Origin: an uncultured bacterium
GTDB lineage: Bacteria; Bacillota; Clostridia; Oscillospirales; Acutalibacteraceae
DNA length: 36,408 nucleotides
Direction of reading: 5' to 3'
NCBI GenBank assembly: GCA_905215105.1
Contig: CAJMOI010000007.1
Span: 1-36,408 of the forward strand
This document shows positions 7,281 through 15,398 of this stretch, piece after piece (the stretch's first letter is position 1; each line of letters begins with the position of its first letter). The notes below the pieces were generated by a model. The model was not told the DNA's origin. It made no database searches and saw only the letters and a list, made by a program, of their open reading frames with translations. Both the position numbers and the translations under genes were made by a program.

Positions 7281-9431
7281 TTACGTCCGATGCTTCCACT
7301 GCCGCCGCACCAGGAATACACTTCCCACGGCAAAACAGAGGTTGACGATTCCATAGAGAATCTGATAGGGAAGCGGCGATTGCATCATGATATTTCCGCC
7401 CAGAATCGGATACACGGAGACAAATTGCACCAGTCCCACACCCGCTCCAACGGCAATGACCGGAGCAGCCAGCACGGCCACACCCAGTGCAATGGAAACG
7501 GAGTCACTGCGGCTGAGGGAAGACACGGCCGCAGCCATCAAGCCGGCAATTATGCCGCCCAATAACCGCAGTCCAAACAGCCACAGCAGATATTGGAACA
7601 GAGACAGGGAATGGGAATAATTCTGGAAAATCAGAATGCTCTGCACAGGCGCCTCAGCGTACTGCATCAGGTAATCCTTGCACACAATGGCAATTCTCGT
7701 ACCGTACACCATGGCTGTAATGACTGTGGAAAGCAGAACGGATAACAGCACTTTATCCATCATCAGCCGGTTTCCCGCGGCACAAATCCGCAGCATTTTC
7801 CGGGTTCCAAAGGTATTTTCCCGGGAAAAAATACTGGAACAGCACAACACAACCGCCGCTAAAATCAGCAGAGAATCATAGACATCGCCGCCGGTATCCT
7901 GCATCAGCTTCAGGTATCCGGATTCATCCACCAGATAAGCGGGAATCCCCGTTTGCTCCTCCCGGGAAAGTGCCAGATTGGCCTGCATCTCAATTTGAGA
8001 AAGGGCCTGCATCTGGTTTTCATACTGTTCCGGATACTCCACGTTGTTCAGACACTCCCACTCATTCGCAATCTTCTCCAGCGTCTGATCTGTCACTTCG
8101 CCGCCCATTTGCTCCATATACCGGCTGTACGCCATATCATAGCTGGAAACAAATCGGAACGCTGTGTTCCAGTTGTTCCAGAGCAAAAGCCCCAGCGCCA
8201 GCAGCAGCACCAGTCCCCGGCCGGAAATCATGGCTTTCCGCAGCTCGTGGAGGAACAGGAACTCATGGTGATTGACCCTGTCCACAATACGGTTGACCCA
8301 GTCCAACGCCCGGGCTACAATGGGAAGAATCCGCACACCCCGGCAAACGCTTCCGGTAGAAAACCGCAGCAGCACCAGCACCACACAGGCCACCAGCAGC
8401 ACTGCCAGCACAATGGGCAGCACGGTGGTCATGGAAACCGGAAAGCCCACTACGCTGATATTCTGATAGCGGCTCAATACGGAATAGCTGTCAATGAAAT
8501 AGAAAAAGTTGACAAAACGCAGGAAGTTGAGGCTGGATGTCACGGGAATGGCGGCGTACAGTCCATAGGAAGCACCCAAAAATGCAGCACAGACCAGAAA
8601 CACCGTCACAGCCTTTTTCAGCAGTACAAACAGCGCCAATATGAGCAAGCCGAAAACCAGCACGGTAAAAAGCTTGATGAGGTATCCGATCCAGATGTAA
8701 TCCAGACAGGAAATCCGCAAACAACAGGAGCGGAAATCCCCCAACGACTGGATGGGACGGCTTAAATCCCCATAGCCCATGAGGAAACCGCCGATACACA
8801 GGTTGGTGCCATAGATGGCGGCGGTAATCAGTACCGCGGAACCGGCCAGCACCGTCAGTTTGTGAACCGCCACCCGGAACCGTCCCGGCGTGGCCAGCAG
8901 CAGCGGATACAGCCGTTTTTCATATTCCCGGGAAAACAGCCGGACACACACAAACAGCAGAAAGACAATCACCAATATATCCGACATGGACGATTGATAC
9001 AGGGCCAGCAGTGCCATTTCCCGGTCCGGATAAATGGGCAGCGTTTCCAGCCCTTCAAAATCCCGGGTGGTTTTTTCAATATTCCGCATGGAGTAGGCAT
9101 CTGCGCCCCCGCCAGAAAGCAGCGCTGCCGCTCTGGCCCGGTCAGGCATTTCCAGAATATACTCCGGGTATATTTGAATTGCTTTTTGCTGATCTTGTAA
9201 AATTGTCTCGGCAGAAGAGAGAAACTCCCCTTCCGCAGGCTGCCTCATGACCATGTCGGGATTTTCCTGAAGCTGCTCCAGTGCCTCCAGATAAGAGGCA
9301 TAGTCCCCCTGAAAAATATGACTGAAAAGCAGGGACTGGCTGGTATAAAAGAGATACCCATTGACTGCCACACACAGGGCAAACAGCAGCAGCATGCCAC
9401 GGGTGAGCAGTTTTTTCCACTCATACTTCAT
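7281..9431 (-). CDS. ABC-2 type transporter permease with internally duplicated architecture
   Basis: A 716-residue polytopic membrane protein, the membrane part of an ABC exporter with the ATPase encoded just upstream. Each half starts with a cytoplasmic helix and a membrane span (KYEWKKLLTRG at 2-12 and LHELRKAMISGRG at about 394-406). A large extracytoplasmic loop of 90-120 residues follows, then a span and a matching cytoplasmic motif (SREYEKRLYPLLLATPGR at 167-184; SRENTFGTRKMLRICAAGN at 536-554), then more spans. The two halves look homologous, so one chain may act as a fused permease pair. The ATG at 9431 overlaps the end of the ATPase gene by 11 nt and is preceded by GGAGG, which implies translational coupling. 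Substrate unknown. Confidence 0.8.
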   Translation of the reverse strand: MKYEWKKLLTRGMLLLFALCVAVNGYLFYTSQSLLFSHIFQGDYASYLEALEQLQENPDMVMRQPAEGEFLSSAETILQDQQKAIQIYPEYILEMPDRARAAALLSGGGADAYSMRNIEKTTRDFEGLETLPIYPDREMALLALYQSSMSDILVIVFLLFVCVRLFSREYEKRLYPLLLATPGRFRVAVHKLTVLAGSAVLITAAIYGTNLCIGGFLMGYGDLSRPIQSLGDFRSCCLRISCLDYIWIGYLIKLFTVLVFGLLILALFVLLKKAVTVFLVCAAFLGASYGLYAAIPVTSSLNFLRFVNFFYFIDSYSVLSRYQNISVVGFPVSMTTVLPIVLAVLLVACVVLVLLRFSTGSVCRGVRILPIVARALDWVNRIVDRVNHHEFLFLHELRKAMISGRGLVLLLALGLLLWNNWNTAFRFVSSYDMAYSRYMEQMGGEVTDQTLEKIANEWECLNNVEYPEQYENQMQALSQIEMQANLALSREEQTGIPAYLVDESGYLKLMQDTGGDVYDSLLILAAVVLCCSSIFSRENTFGTRKMLRICAAGNRLMMDKVLLSVLLSTVITAMVYGTRIAIVCKDYLMQYAEAPVQSILIFQNYSHSLSLFQYLLWLFGLRLLGGIIAGLMAAAVSSLSRSDSVSIALGVAVLAAPVIAVGAGVGLVQFVSVYPILGGNIMMQSPLPYQILYGIVNLCFAVGSVFLVRRQWKHRT

Positions 9432-10266
9432 GGCTGCCTCCATTATAGTACAGATAGACATCTTCCAGCATGGGCTTTACGGGAACGGCCTGTTCCGGCG
9501 GAGTATCACTGATAATGCGCAGATGGATTCCACCGCTCTCCCGGAAAATGTTGCTGATCTGGTACTGTTTCTGATAGTCTTCAATCTCTTCTTCGGACAC
9601 CACACATTCGCACACCTTGCCCTGAATGGAATCCAGCCATTCCCCGGTAGGGCGGATGCCCACTGTTTCGCCGGCACGGAGCAGGATTACCTGACTGGCA
9701 ATGTATTCGATGTCGCTGACTACATGGGTGGCCAGCAGTACGATTTTGTCCCGGGAAAACTCACTGATGAAATTCCGGATCCGGATGCGCTCCATGGGGT
9801 CCAATCCTGCTGTGGGCTCATCCAGCAACAGAATTCCGGGATTGCCCAGCAAAGCCTGTGCCAGCAAAACCCGCTGCTTCATGCCGCCGGAATAGGAACC
9901 CATTCGCTTATGGGCCACAGAACGCAGGTTGACTACTTCCAGCAGATGCTCAATTTCCGTTTTGGGAGACTTGATTTTTTTCAGTCCCGCCATGTAATAC
10001 AAAAAACTGCGGGCACTGAAATCATCATACAAAGCCTGCTGCTGGGGCATATAGCCCAGTGTGTGCAGGATGTTTCCCTCCGGTTCCAGTGTAATGGTTC
10101 CGCTGTCAGCTTTCAGGTTTTGGGAAATGATATTCATCAGGGTACTTTTGCCCGCTCCGTTGGGGCCTAAAAGGCCGTAGATTCCGGGCGTCAGAGTACA
10201 GCTGAAATCGATCAGCGCCCGTTTCTCCCCATAGGATTTATTCAATCCATCCATCACGCATTTCAT
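9421..10266 (-). CDS. ABC transporter ATP-binding protein
   Basis: A 281-aa ABC ATPase of the drug/peptide-export type. It shows Walker A GPNGAGKST (34-42), a Q-loop around MPQQQ (73-77), signature YSGGMKQRV (125-133), Walker B ILLLDEPTAGLD (145-156) and a switch histidine in ATHVV. A C-terminal extension of about 80 residues follows, as in other ABC-2 partners. The ATG at 10266 has AAGGAGGAG about 8 nt upstream. It lies 37 bp after the lipoprotein gene and overlaps the permease gene, so the three form an operon. The exported substrate cannot be inferred. Confidence 0.9.
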   Translation of the reverse strand: MKCVMDGLNKSYGEKRALIDFSCTLTPGIYGLLGPNGAGKSTLMNIISQNLKADSGTITLEPEGNILHTLGYMPQQQALYDDFSARSFLYYMAGLKKIKSPKTEIEHLLEVVNLRSVAHKRMGSYSGGMKQRVLLAQALLGNPGILLLDEPTAGLDPMERIRIRNFISEFSRDKIVLLATHVVSDIEYIASQVILLRAGETVGIRPTGEWLDSIQGKVCECVVSEEEIEDYQKQYQISNIFRESGGIHLRIISDTPPEQAVPVKPMLEDVYLYYNGGSHEV

Positions 10267-10303
10267 GTTTCCATCTCCTCCTTCTCAGCAGCCCAAAACT
10301 CTT

Positions 10304-11524
10304 TTATTCCTCCGGTACAAAGAACGGCTCGCCCTTCAAATCCGGATCATCCAGCCTGTGCAGATCAATGGCCCAGATTTCATAGTCTCCGTTATCTCCA
10401 TCGCCGCGCTTCATATAGAAAAAGTAGTCTTCATTCATTCCCAGTGAGGGCATGGTGTCATTTTCTGTCTTTACCTCTCGAATCAATTTCCCCTCTGTAT
10501 TGTAAAAACGAACACTACGTTCTTCTTTGGGAACTCCCTTAGATATTACTGAAAACATATTATCAGCGGCAATTTTATCACTGTATCCGCAAACCATTTC
10601 GTAACTTGCGGGAATCTCTGTTTGGGTAATCAGATTTCCTTCGAAATCTTTTATGAGCCCCATGTTTTTTTCCTGCAATTGATAGAACTCTTCTGAAGAC
10701 ATGGTATCATCGTATCCTTCCGGGACCTCGAATACCAGCACCCGATCTCCAATTATAGTTCCATTGGAAATCTCTTTTGGCTCTTCTGTTACCGTGTGAG
10801 CAGTCATATCATAGATATATACCTGATTTCTTTTAAGGTAATTGACAACAAACCACAGTCGGTTTCCATATGCGTACATTTGATTGATTTGGGAATCCTG
10901 ACCTTTGATTTCATAGACAGTTTCCGGTTTTCCGTCCCATGGGTTCAATCGGTACCGCTCTATCCGGCAAGCCATCTCTTTCATTTCCTCTTGAGAATGA
11001 TTTCCCCAATCGAATATAAAGTCCGAAGTCGTAATGTATAGATATCCACGATGGACGATCATCCTCAGTATTCCTTTCTGTGGCGGGAGCAGCTGGCGGC
11101 GGGTTGTTCCACTGGCATCAATTTCATAAATTCCACTGTAATCCACACTAACATACAATTTTCCCTGATAGTAGACAATATCCTGTGGTACTGGAAAACA
11201 GGCATTGCAGTCTAAATTATCAATGGAATTTACCCCTGCTGTTTTATCATGCATACAGTCCGGTTTATTGCACAGCGGAATCGAATCGCCTGTTTTCTTA
11301 CTAACGGCATAAAGATATCTGGAATTCTTTAGGAGATAAACAGCATCCTCTGATTCTGCCATTGGATATCCGCCCGACCGCTTATACAGGATAAAATTAT
11401 ATTGGTCATCGCTTCCCTTGACATAACTATTCTCCAAGTCCTGCTCGGGGCCAGAACTCTGACAACCGATCAACAGTGTCAGCAGCAAGGAAGGAAAAAT
11501 CCCCATAGAAACCAGCTTTTTCAT
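10304..11524 (-). CDS. Lipoprotein, beta-propeller-like, with Cys/His cluster; function unknown
   Basis: A 406-aa secreted lipoprotein. The signal peptide ends in the lipobox LLIGC with C21 as the lipid-bearing cysteine. The rest is rich in short beta-like repeats with Y-x-x-x patterns (for example LYVSVDYSGIYEID, YLYITTSDF), which suggests a propeller. Residues about 85-115 hold CNKPDCMHD followed by DCNACF, a C-x4-C-x-H...C-x2-C pattern. From memory, similar LCxKPDCxH...CNA motifs recur in uncharacterised clostridial lipoproteins. The ATG has AGGAGG 7-8 nt upstream. The coding sequence and its upstream spacer look more AT-rich than their neighbours. Being the first gene of the ABC operon suggests a role outside the membrane in the same system, as sensor, chaperone or substrate binder. 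It does not resemble a usual solute-binding protein. Confidence 0.75.
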   Translation of the reverse strand: MKKLVSMGIFPSLLLTLLIGCQSSGPEQDLENSYVKGSDDQYNFILYKRSGGYPMAESEDAVYLLKNSRYLYAVSKKTGDSIPLCNKPDCMHDKTAGVNSIDNLDCNACFPVPQDIVYYQGKLYVSVDYSGIYEIDASGTTRRQLLPPQKGILRMIVHRGYLYITTSDFIFDWGNHSQEEMKEMACRIERYRLNPWDGKPETVYEIKGQDSQINQMYAYGNRLWFVVNYLKRNQVYIYDMTAHTVTEEPKEISNGTIIGDRVLVFEVPEGYDDTMSSEEFYQLQEKNMGLIKDFEGNLITQTEIPASYEMVCGYSDKIAADNMFSVISKGVPKEERSVRFYNTEGKLIREVKTENDTMPSLGMNEDYFFYMKRGDGDNGDYEIWAIDLHRLDDPDLKGEPFFVPEE

Positions 11525-11644
11525 ACAATTTCCTCCTGTATCTTATTATTGTGTAAATGCAGCACATGCGATCAGGAAAACTTTTATCATAAAGATTTAT
11601 AGAAATTATATAAAAAATATCAACTTTATTCCGTTTCTAATCAC

Positions 11645-11673
11645 ATTATAAACGTCATACTTTTTCAAGTCAA
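11645..11673 (-). promoter_or_regulatory. Sigma-A promoter of the lipoprotein/ABC operon
   Basis: Minus-strand -35 TTGACT (11668-11673) and a consensus -10 TATAAT (11645-11650), spacer 17 bp. The start site near 11638 leaves an AT-rich leader of about 114 nt. Confidence 0.8.
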
Positions 11674-11740
11674 CAGCATTCTATACAATTGTTTCACTAA
11701 TATTTATCGTTTATAGCCAGAAAATTAGATTTACAGCAAT

Positions 11741-11780
11741 AAAAAAAGCCTGTACAACCGCCGAAACAGTTGTACAGGCC
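11741..11780 (-). terminator. Terminator of lysS
   Basis: An 11-bp stem, GCCTGTACAAC (11748-11758) with GTTGTACAGGC (11769-11779), is followed on the minus strand by seven T, a textbook intrinsic terminator just downstream of lysS. Confidence 0.9.
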
Positions 11781-11800
11781 TCTGGTTTCAAATTATCAAA

Positions 11801-13315
11801 TTACTTGTCCAGTGTTTTCATGGTGGGGAACAGCAGGACGTCGCGGATACTGCCGGAGTTGGTCAGCAGCATGACCAGACGGTCAATGCCGTAACCGATG
11901 CCGCCCGTGGGGGGCATACCGATTTCCAGTGCATTCAGGAAGTCTTCGTCGGTGTGGTTGGCTTCCTCGTCGCCCTGAGCCAGCAGCTTCTCCTGATCGG
12001 CAAAGCGCTGCCGCTGGTCGATGGGATCGTTCAGCTCGGAGTAAGCATTGCACATTTCGCGGCCATAGATGAACAGCTCAAAGCGCTCCACATAGTCCGG
12101 CTTGTCGGGCTTGCGCTTGGTCAGCGGAGAAATCTCCACCGGATGATCCATAATAAACACCGGCTGAATCAGGTGCTCTTCCACATACTCCTCGAAGAAC
12201 AGGTTCAGGATGTCGCCCTTGGTGTGGCGGGCCTCATAGTGAATGCCCTTTTCGTCTGCCAGCTTCTTGGCGGCTTCCGTGTCGGGAATCTCGTCAAAGT
12301 CCACGCCTGCATACTTCTTCACTGCTTCCAGCATGGTCATACGCTCAAAAGGCTTGCCCAGATCGATCATTTCCTCGGCATAGGGGATCAGGGTTGTGCC
12401 GCAGACCTTCTGGGCCACATGGCGGAACATATTCTCCGTCAGGTCCATCATACCGTTGTAATCGGTATAAGCCTGATACAGCTCCATCAGGGTAAACTCG
12501 GGGTTATGGCGGGTATCCACGCCTTCGTTGCGGAACACACGGCCAATTTCATACACCCGTTCCAAACCGCCGACAATCAGACGCTTCAGATACAGCTCCA
12601 GAGAAATGCGGAGCTTGACATCCTCATTCAGAGCGTTGTAATGAGTCTCAAAGGGACGGGCAGCAGCGCCGCCTGCGTTGGAAACCAGCATGGGGGTTTC
12701 CACTTCCATAAAGCCCTGGTTGTCCAGGAAGTTGCGGATTTCCCGGATGATCTGGGAACGTTTGATAAAGGTATCGCGCACCTCGGGGTTCACAATCAGA
12801 TCCAGATAACGCTGACGATACCGGGTATCGGTATCGGTCAGGCCGTGGAACTTCTCGGGCAGGGGACGCAGGCTCTTGCTCAGCAGGGTGACTTCGGAGG
12901 CCTTTACGCTCAGCTCACCCTTTTTGGTGCGGAAAATCTCGCCCTTGACGCCTACCACGTCGCCGATGTCCAGCATCTTCTTGTACTTGGTGTAGGCTTC
13001 TTCACCAATCAGGTCACGGCGCACATACAGCTGAATGGTGCCGGTCTTGTCCTGCAAATCGGAAAAGCTGGCCTTACCCATGACGCGCTTGCTCATCATA
13101 CGGCCGGCAACGCACACGGTCACACCGCTTTCCTCTTCCGGCTCCAGCCGGGCAAACTTTTCTTTAATCTCCGCTGCATGGTGATCCACATCATACTTGG
13201 TCAGCCGGAAGGGGTCCTGGCCTTCCTGCTGCAGCTGAGACAGCTTGTCCCGGCGAATCTGCAGCAGCTCGTTCAAATCCTGCTCCTGTGCAGGCGCTCT
13301 GTTGGTCTCGCTCAT
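11801..13315 (-). CDS. lysS: Lysyl-tRNA synthetase, class II
   Basis: 504 aa. An N-terminal OB-fold anticodon-binding domain lies at about residues 60-170. The class II catalytic core follows with motif 1 around FMEVETPML, motif 2 RVYEIGRVFRNEG and motif 3 GIGYGIDRLVMLL near the C-terminus. It charges tRNA-Lys in the cytoplasm. The ATG has AAGGAAG about 9 nt upstream. greA lies upstream on the same strand, and a terminator-like hairpin sits in the 80-bp spacer. No separate promoter was recognised, so expression may depend on readthrough from greA. No T-box features are visible. Confidence 0.97.
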   Translation of the reverse strand: MSETNRAPAQEQDLNELLQIRRDKLSQLQQEGQDPFRLTKYDVDHHAAEIKEKFARLEPEEESGVTVCVAGRMMSKRVMGKASFSDLQDKTGTIQLYVRRDLIGEEAYTKYKKMLDIGDVVGVKGEIFRTKKGELSVKASEVTLLSKSLRPLPEKFHGLTDTDTRYRQRYLDLIVNPEVRDTFIKRSQIIREIRNFLDNQGFMEVETPMLVSNAGGAAARPFETHYNALNEDVKLRISLELYLKRLIVGGLERVYEIGRVFRNEGVDTRHNPEFTLMELYQAYTDYNGMMDLTENMFRHVAQKVCGTTLIPYAEEMIDLGKPFERMTMLEAVKKYAGVDFDEIPDTEAAKKLADEKGIHYEARHTKGDILNLFFEEYVEEHLIQPVFIMDHPVEISPLTKRKPDKPDYVERFELFIYGREMCNAYSELNDPIDQRQRFADQEKLLAQGDEEANHTDEDFLNALEIGMPPTGGIGYGIDRLVMLLTNSGSIRDVLLFPTMKTLDK

Positions 13316-13349
13316 GTATGGTTCTTCCTTTCCCTCTCTGTTTGTTCAG

Positions 13350-13380
13350 AAAAAAGCAGGGGAACCAACGCCCCCCTGCC
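13350..13380 (-). terminator. Terminator-like hairpin between greA and lysS
   Basis: On the minus strand GCAGGGG...CCCCTGC forms a 7-bp GC-rich stem followed by six T. It lies just after greA and about 35 nt before the lysS start codon, so it may end or attenuate greA transcripts. Confidence 0.75.
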
Positions 13381-13395
13381 TCCAAATTGTTTTGC

Positions 13396-13881
13396 TTACC
13401 GGGCAATGCCCAAAACATGGTAGTGAACTACGCCTGCGGGCACCTCCACTTCCACCACGTCACCGACCTTGTGTCCCAGCAGTGCCTTGCCGACGGCAGA
13501 CTCGTCGGAAATACGGCCCTCACGGGGGTTGGCCTCATTGGAGCCCACAATTTTGTACTCCTTGTTGCGGACGGTTCCGTCTACACCGGTAATTTCCAGC
13601 TCAATACGGGAACCGATGTGGATGTTTTCGCTGCCAAGATCGTCTTCATTAATGAGCTTGACATTTTTCAGCATCACTTCGATATCGGCAATCCGGGCCT
13701 CCATAATGGCCTGGTCGTTTTTCGCTTCATCATATTCGCTGTTTTCGGAAAGGTCGCCAAAGGAAAGGGCCACCTTGATTTTTTCTGCAACTTCTTTACG
13801 GCGAACGGACTTGAGGTATTCCAGCTCTTTCTCGAGCGCTTCCAAACCTTCCTGGGTGAGGATGATCTGTTTTACTGCCAT
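13396..13881 (-). CDS. greA: Transcription elongation factor GreA
   Basis: 161 aa, the standard GreA length. The N-terminal half is the antiparallel coiled coil that enters the RNA polymerase secondary channel, with acidic tip residues in LSENSEYDEAKNDQ (about 48-61). The C-terminal half is the FKBP-like domain (VGSNEANPREGRISDESAVGKALLGHKVGD region). It rescues backtracked polymerase by stimulating transcript cleavage. The ATG has AAAGGTGG upstream. A promoter that matches consensus perfectly lies about 45 bp before the gene. Confidence 0.97.
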   Translation of the reverse strand: MAVKQIILTQEGLEALEKELEYLKSVRRKEVAEKIKVALSFGDLSENSEYDEAKNDQAIMEARIADIEVMLKNVKLINEDDLGSENIHIGSRIELEITGVDGTVRNKEYKIVGSNEANPREGRISDESAVGKALLGHKVGDVVEVEVPAGVVHYHVLGIAR

Positions 13882-13925
13882 GTATCAATTACCACCTTTA
13901 CCGTACAGATTTCAACAATGCTATT

Positions 13926-13954
13926 ATTATAATGATTCTCCCGGTAGATGTCAA
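13926..13954 (-). promoter_or_regulatory. Consensus sigma-A promoter of greA
   Basis: Minus-strand TTGACA (13949-13954) and TATAAT (13926-13931) with a 17-bp spacer: both hexamers match consensus exactly. The leader is about 40 nt. Confidence 0.85.
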
Positions 13955-14017
13955 TGGAAAATCCGCAAACAGCCGGGGAAAAACGGCTTGAGACCGGGAA
14001 AAACGTCCGATATCCCG

Positions 14018-15304
14018 TCAGGATTCTGAGCTGTCATCGCTGCTGCTTCCCGGAACCTGCTGCACCGCGGCGCCTTCTTCAATCAGCGCTGTCACCGCAC
14101 TCTGTACCTGGGGGTCCTCCATGGGGTCCAGCAGTTCACGGAGCAGAACCCGCTCCTGCAAGACGCCGAGGTGAATTTCCCGGTCAGGCGCAACGCCGGT
14201 TTCATAGAGGGAATTCCCCTGGGCGTCCACATAGTACCCCACTGTCAGGATCAGCGCAGAACCATCGGAAAGCTGTATGGTTTCCTGTTTGGAAGCCGCT
14301 CCGGCTGTTTCGCTGCCCACCAGAGTGCCGCCCTTTCCGTCACGAATGGCAGCAGCCAGCACCTCTGCGGCGCCATAGGTGGAGTCATTCACCACTACCG
14401 TCAAAGGCAGGGCAATTCGTCCACTGCCCGCCGTGTACTCCACGACGGTTTCTCCGGTGTTATTGACATACTGAGCCACGTTTCCGGCGGGGAGAAGCTT
14501 TTGACAGCTCTCCACCATCCGCTCCACGGTTCCGCTGTTATTGTTTCGAAGATCCAGCACCAAACCACACACCTGCTGCTTTTGCAGCTCGTCCAGTGCT
14601 TCCCTCATTTCCTCCGATGTGGTTTCCGAAAAGCTACGAAGGGCAATGTAGCCCACATTGCCGTTGATTACCTTCCAGTCCACGCTGTTATTCACATATT
14701 CGGCCCGTTCCAGGGTAAAATCGTACTTTTTGGAAATGGACTCTTCACTGCCGTCCTGCGCTTTCTCTGTTTCCGTGCGCAAAACCTGCACACTGACCTC
14801 GGTTCCGGCAGCGCCGTCCAAATAGGAAACCGCTTCTCCATAGGTAATACGGACAACATCCTTTCCGTCAATGGAGAGAATCACATCGCCCTTTTTCAGG
14901 CCATTCTTTTCCGCAGAAGAACCGGGCAGCACTTCCACAATCTCCATATTCCCATCCTCATCCTGGATGGTGCGCACGCCGATACCCACGCTTTTTTCCG
15001 CATCCCCCTGCAAATACACTTTGTATTTCTCTGCGGAAATATACTTGGCGTTAACATCTCCCAATCCTGCCACATAGCCGGCACAGATTCCGTCCTTAAT
15101 GGCGGTTTCATCCACATTTCCGACGGCATCTTTTCGCACCTTCTGATCAATTTCCGTCAGCTTGGCGTACATGGACTGACGCTCGTTGATGTCCGCCACT
15201 TTGGAATTGAATCGGTCCATGGCATAGAGATAGGTAACGGACACCGTAATCGCCGCTGTCATGGCCGCCAAAGCAATGGATGTCCCGATGGAGATTTTTT
15301 TCAT
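14018..15304 (-). CDS. S41-family (CtpA/CtpB-like) protein with PDZ domain, probably catalytically inactive
   Basis: A 428-aa protein: an N-terminal anchor or signal (about 7-28), a PDZ domain (about 105-175, with GSSAEKNGLKKGDVILSIDG), then the S41 fold. In active CtpA/CtpB/Prc enzymes the serine lies three residues before a glutamate (TASAAE or SASASE). Here the aligned stretch is STYGAAE (308-314), with glycine at position 311. The LRNNPGG loop reads LRNNNSG (252-258). The lysine loop GKG reads GAASK, shifting the only lysine (K339). It is therefore likely a pseudoprotease. The gene ends the ftsE-ftsX-M23 operon, as ctpB follows ftsEX in B. subtilis. The ATG at 15304 was chosen over 15367 because the peptide then starts with MKKISIG and a membrane span; GAGAGG lies about 12 nt upstream. 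Confidence 0.85.
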   Translation of the reverse strand: MKKISIGTSIALAAMTAAITVSVTYLYAMDRFNSKVADINERQSMYAKLTEIDQKVRKDAVGNVDETAIKDGICAGYVAGLGDVNAKYISAEKYKVYLQGDAEKSVGIGVRTIQDEDGNMEIVEVLPGSSAEKNGLKKGDVILSIDGKDVVRITYGEAVSYLDGAAGTEVSVQVLRTETEKAQDGSEESISKKYDFTLERAEYVNNSVDWKVINGNVGYIALRSFSETTSEEMREALDELQKQQVCGLVLDLRNNNSGTVERMVESCQKLLPAGNVAQYVNNTGETVVEYTAGSGRIALPLTVVVNDSTYGAAEVLAAAIRDGKGGTLVGSETAGAASKQETIQLSDGSALILTVGYYVDAQGNSLYETGVAPDREIHLGVLQERVLLRELLDPMEDPQVQSAVTALIEEGAAVQQVPGSSSDDSSES

Positions 15305-15345
15305 GTTCTGCTCATCCTCTCCGATTTTTCCGATGGAACGCAAAG

Positions 15346-15383
15346 CAGGGGCAGGCGTTTTTTGCAAAAACTGCCTGTCCCTG
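15346..15383 (-). other. Long hairpin between the M23 and S41 genes, not a terminator
   Basis: Arms CAGGGGCAGGC (15346-15356) and GCCTGTCCCTG (15373-15383) pair over 11 positions with one mismatch. Inside them GTTTTT/AAAAAC pairs too, so almost the whole 38 nt folds back. No T run follows on the minus strand, so it looks like an mRNA processing or stability element rather than a terminator. Confidence 0.6.
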
Positions 15384-15398
15384 AATGGTGTTCAGACC

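Noticed and set aside
5872..7299. Minus-strand open frame of 475 codons opposite gltA
   Set aside because: Shadow of citrate synthase in GC-rich codons; no ribosome-binding site. The 508-codon minus-strand frame at 443-1969 opposite the GH32 gene was rejected for the same reason.
10304..11524. Lipoprotein as a solute-binding protein of an importer
   Set aside because: The repeats look like a beta-propeller, there is no SBP fold signature, and the adjacent permease is of the ABC-2 exporter kind.
13316..13395. T-box riboswitch before lysS
   Set aside because: The spacer is only 80 bp and shows neither the T-box sequence nor a specifier stem.
13971..13988. AGCCG/CGGCT hairpin after the S41 gene as a terminator
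   Set aside because: Only five base pairs with an 8-nt loop and a GTTTGCGG tail; too weak to call.
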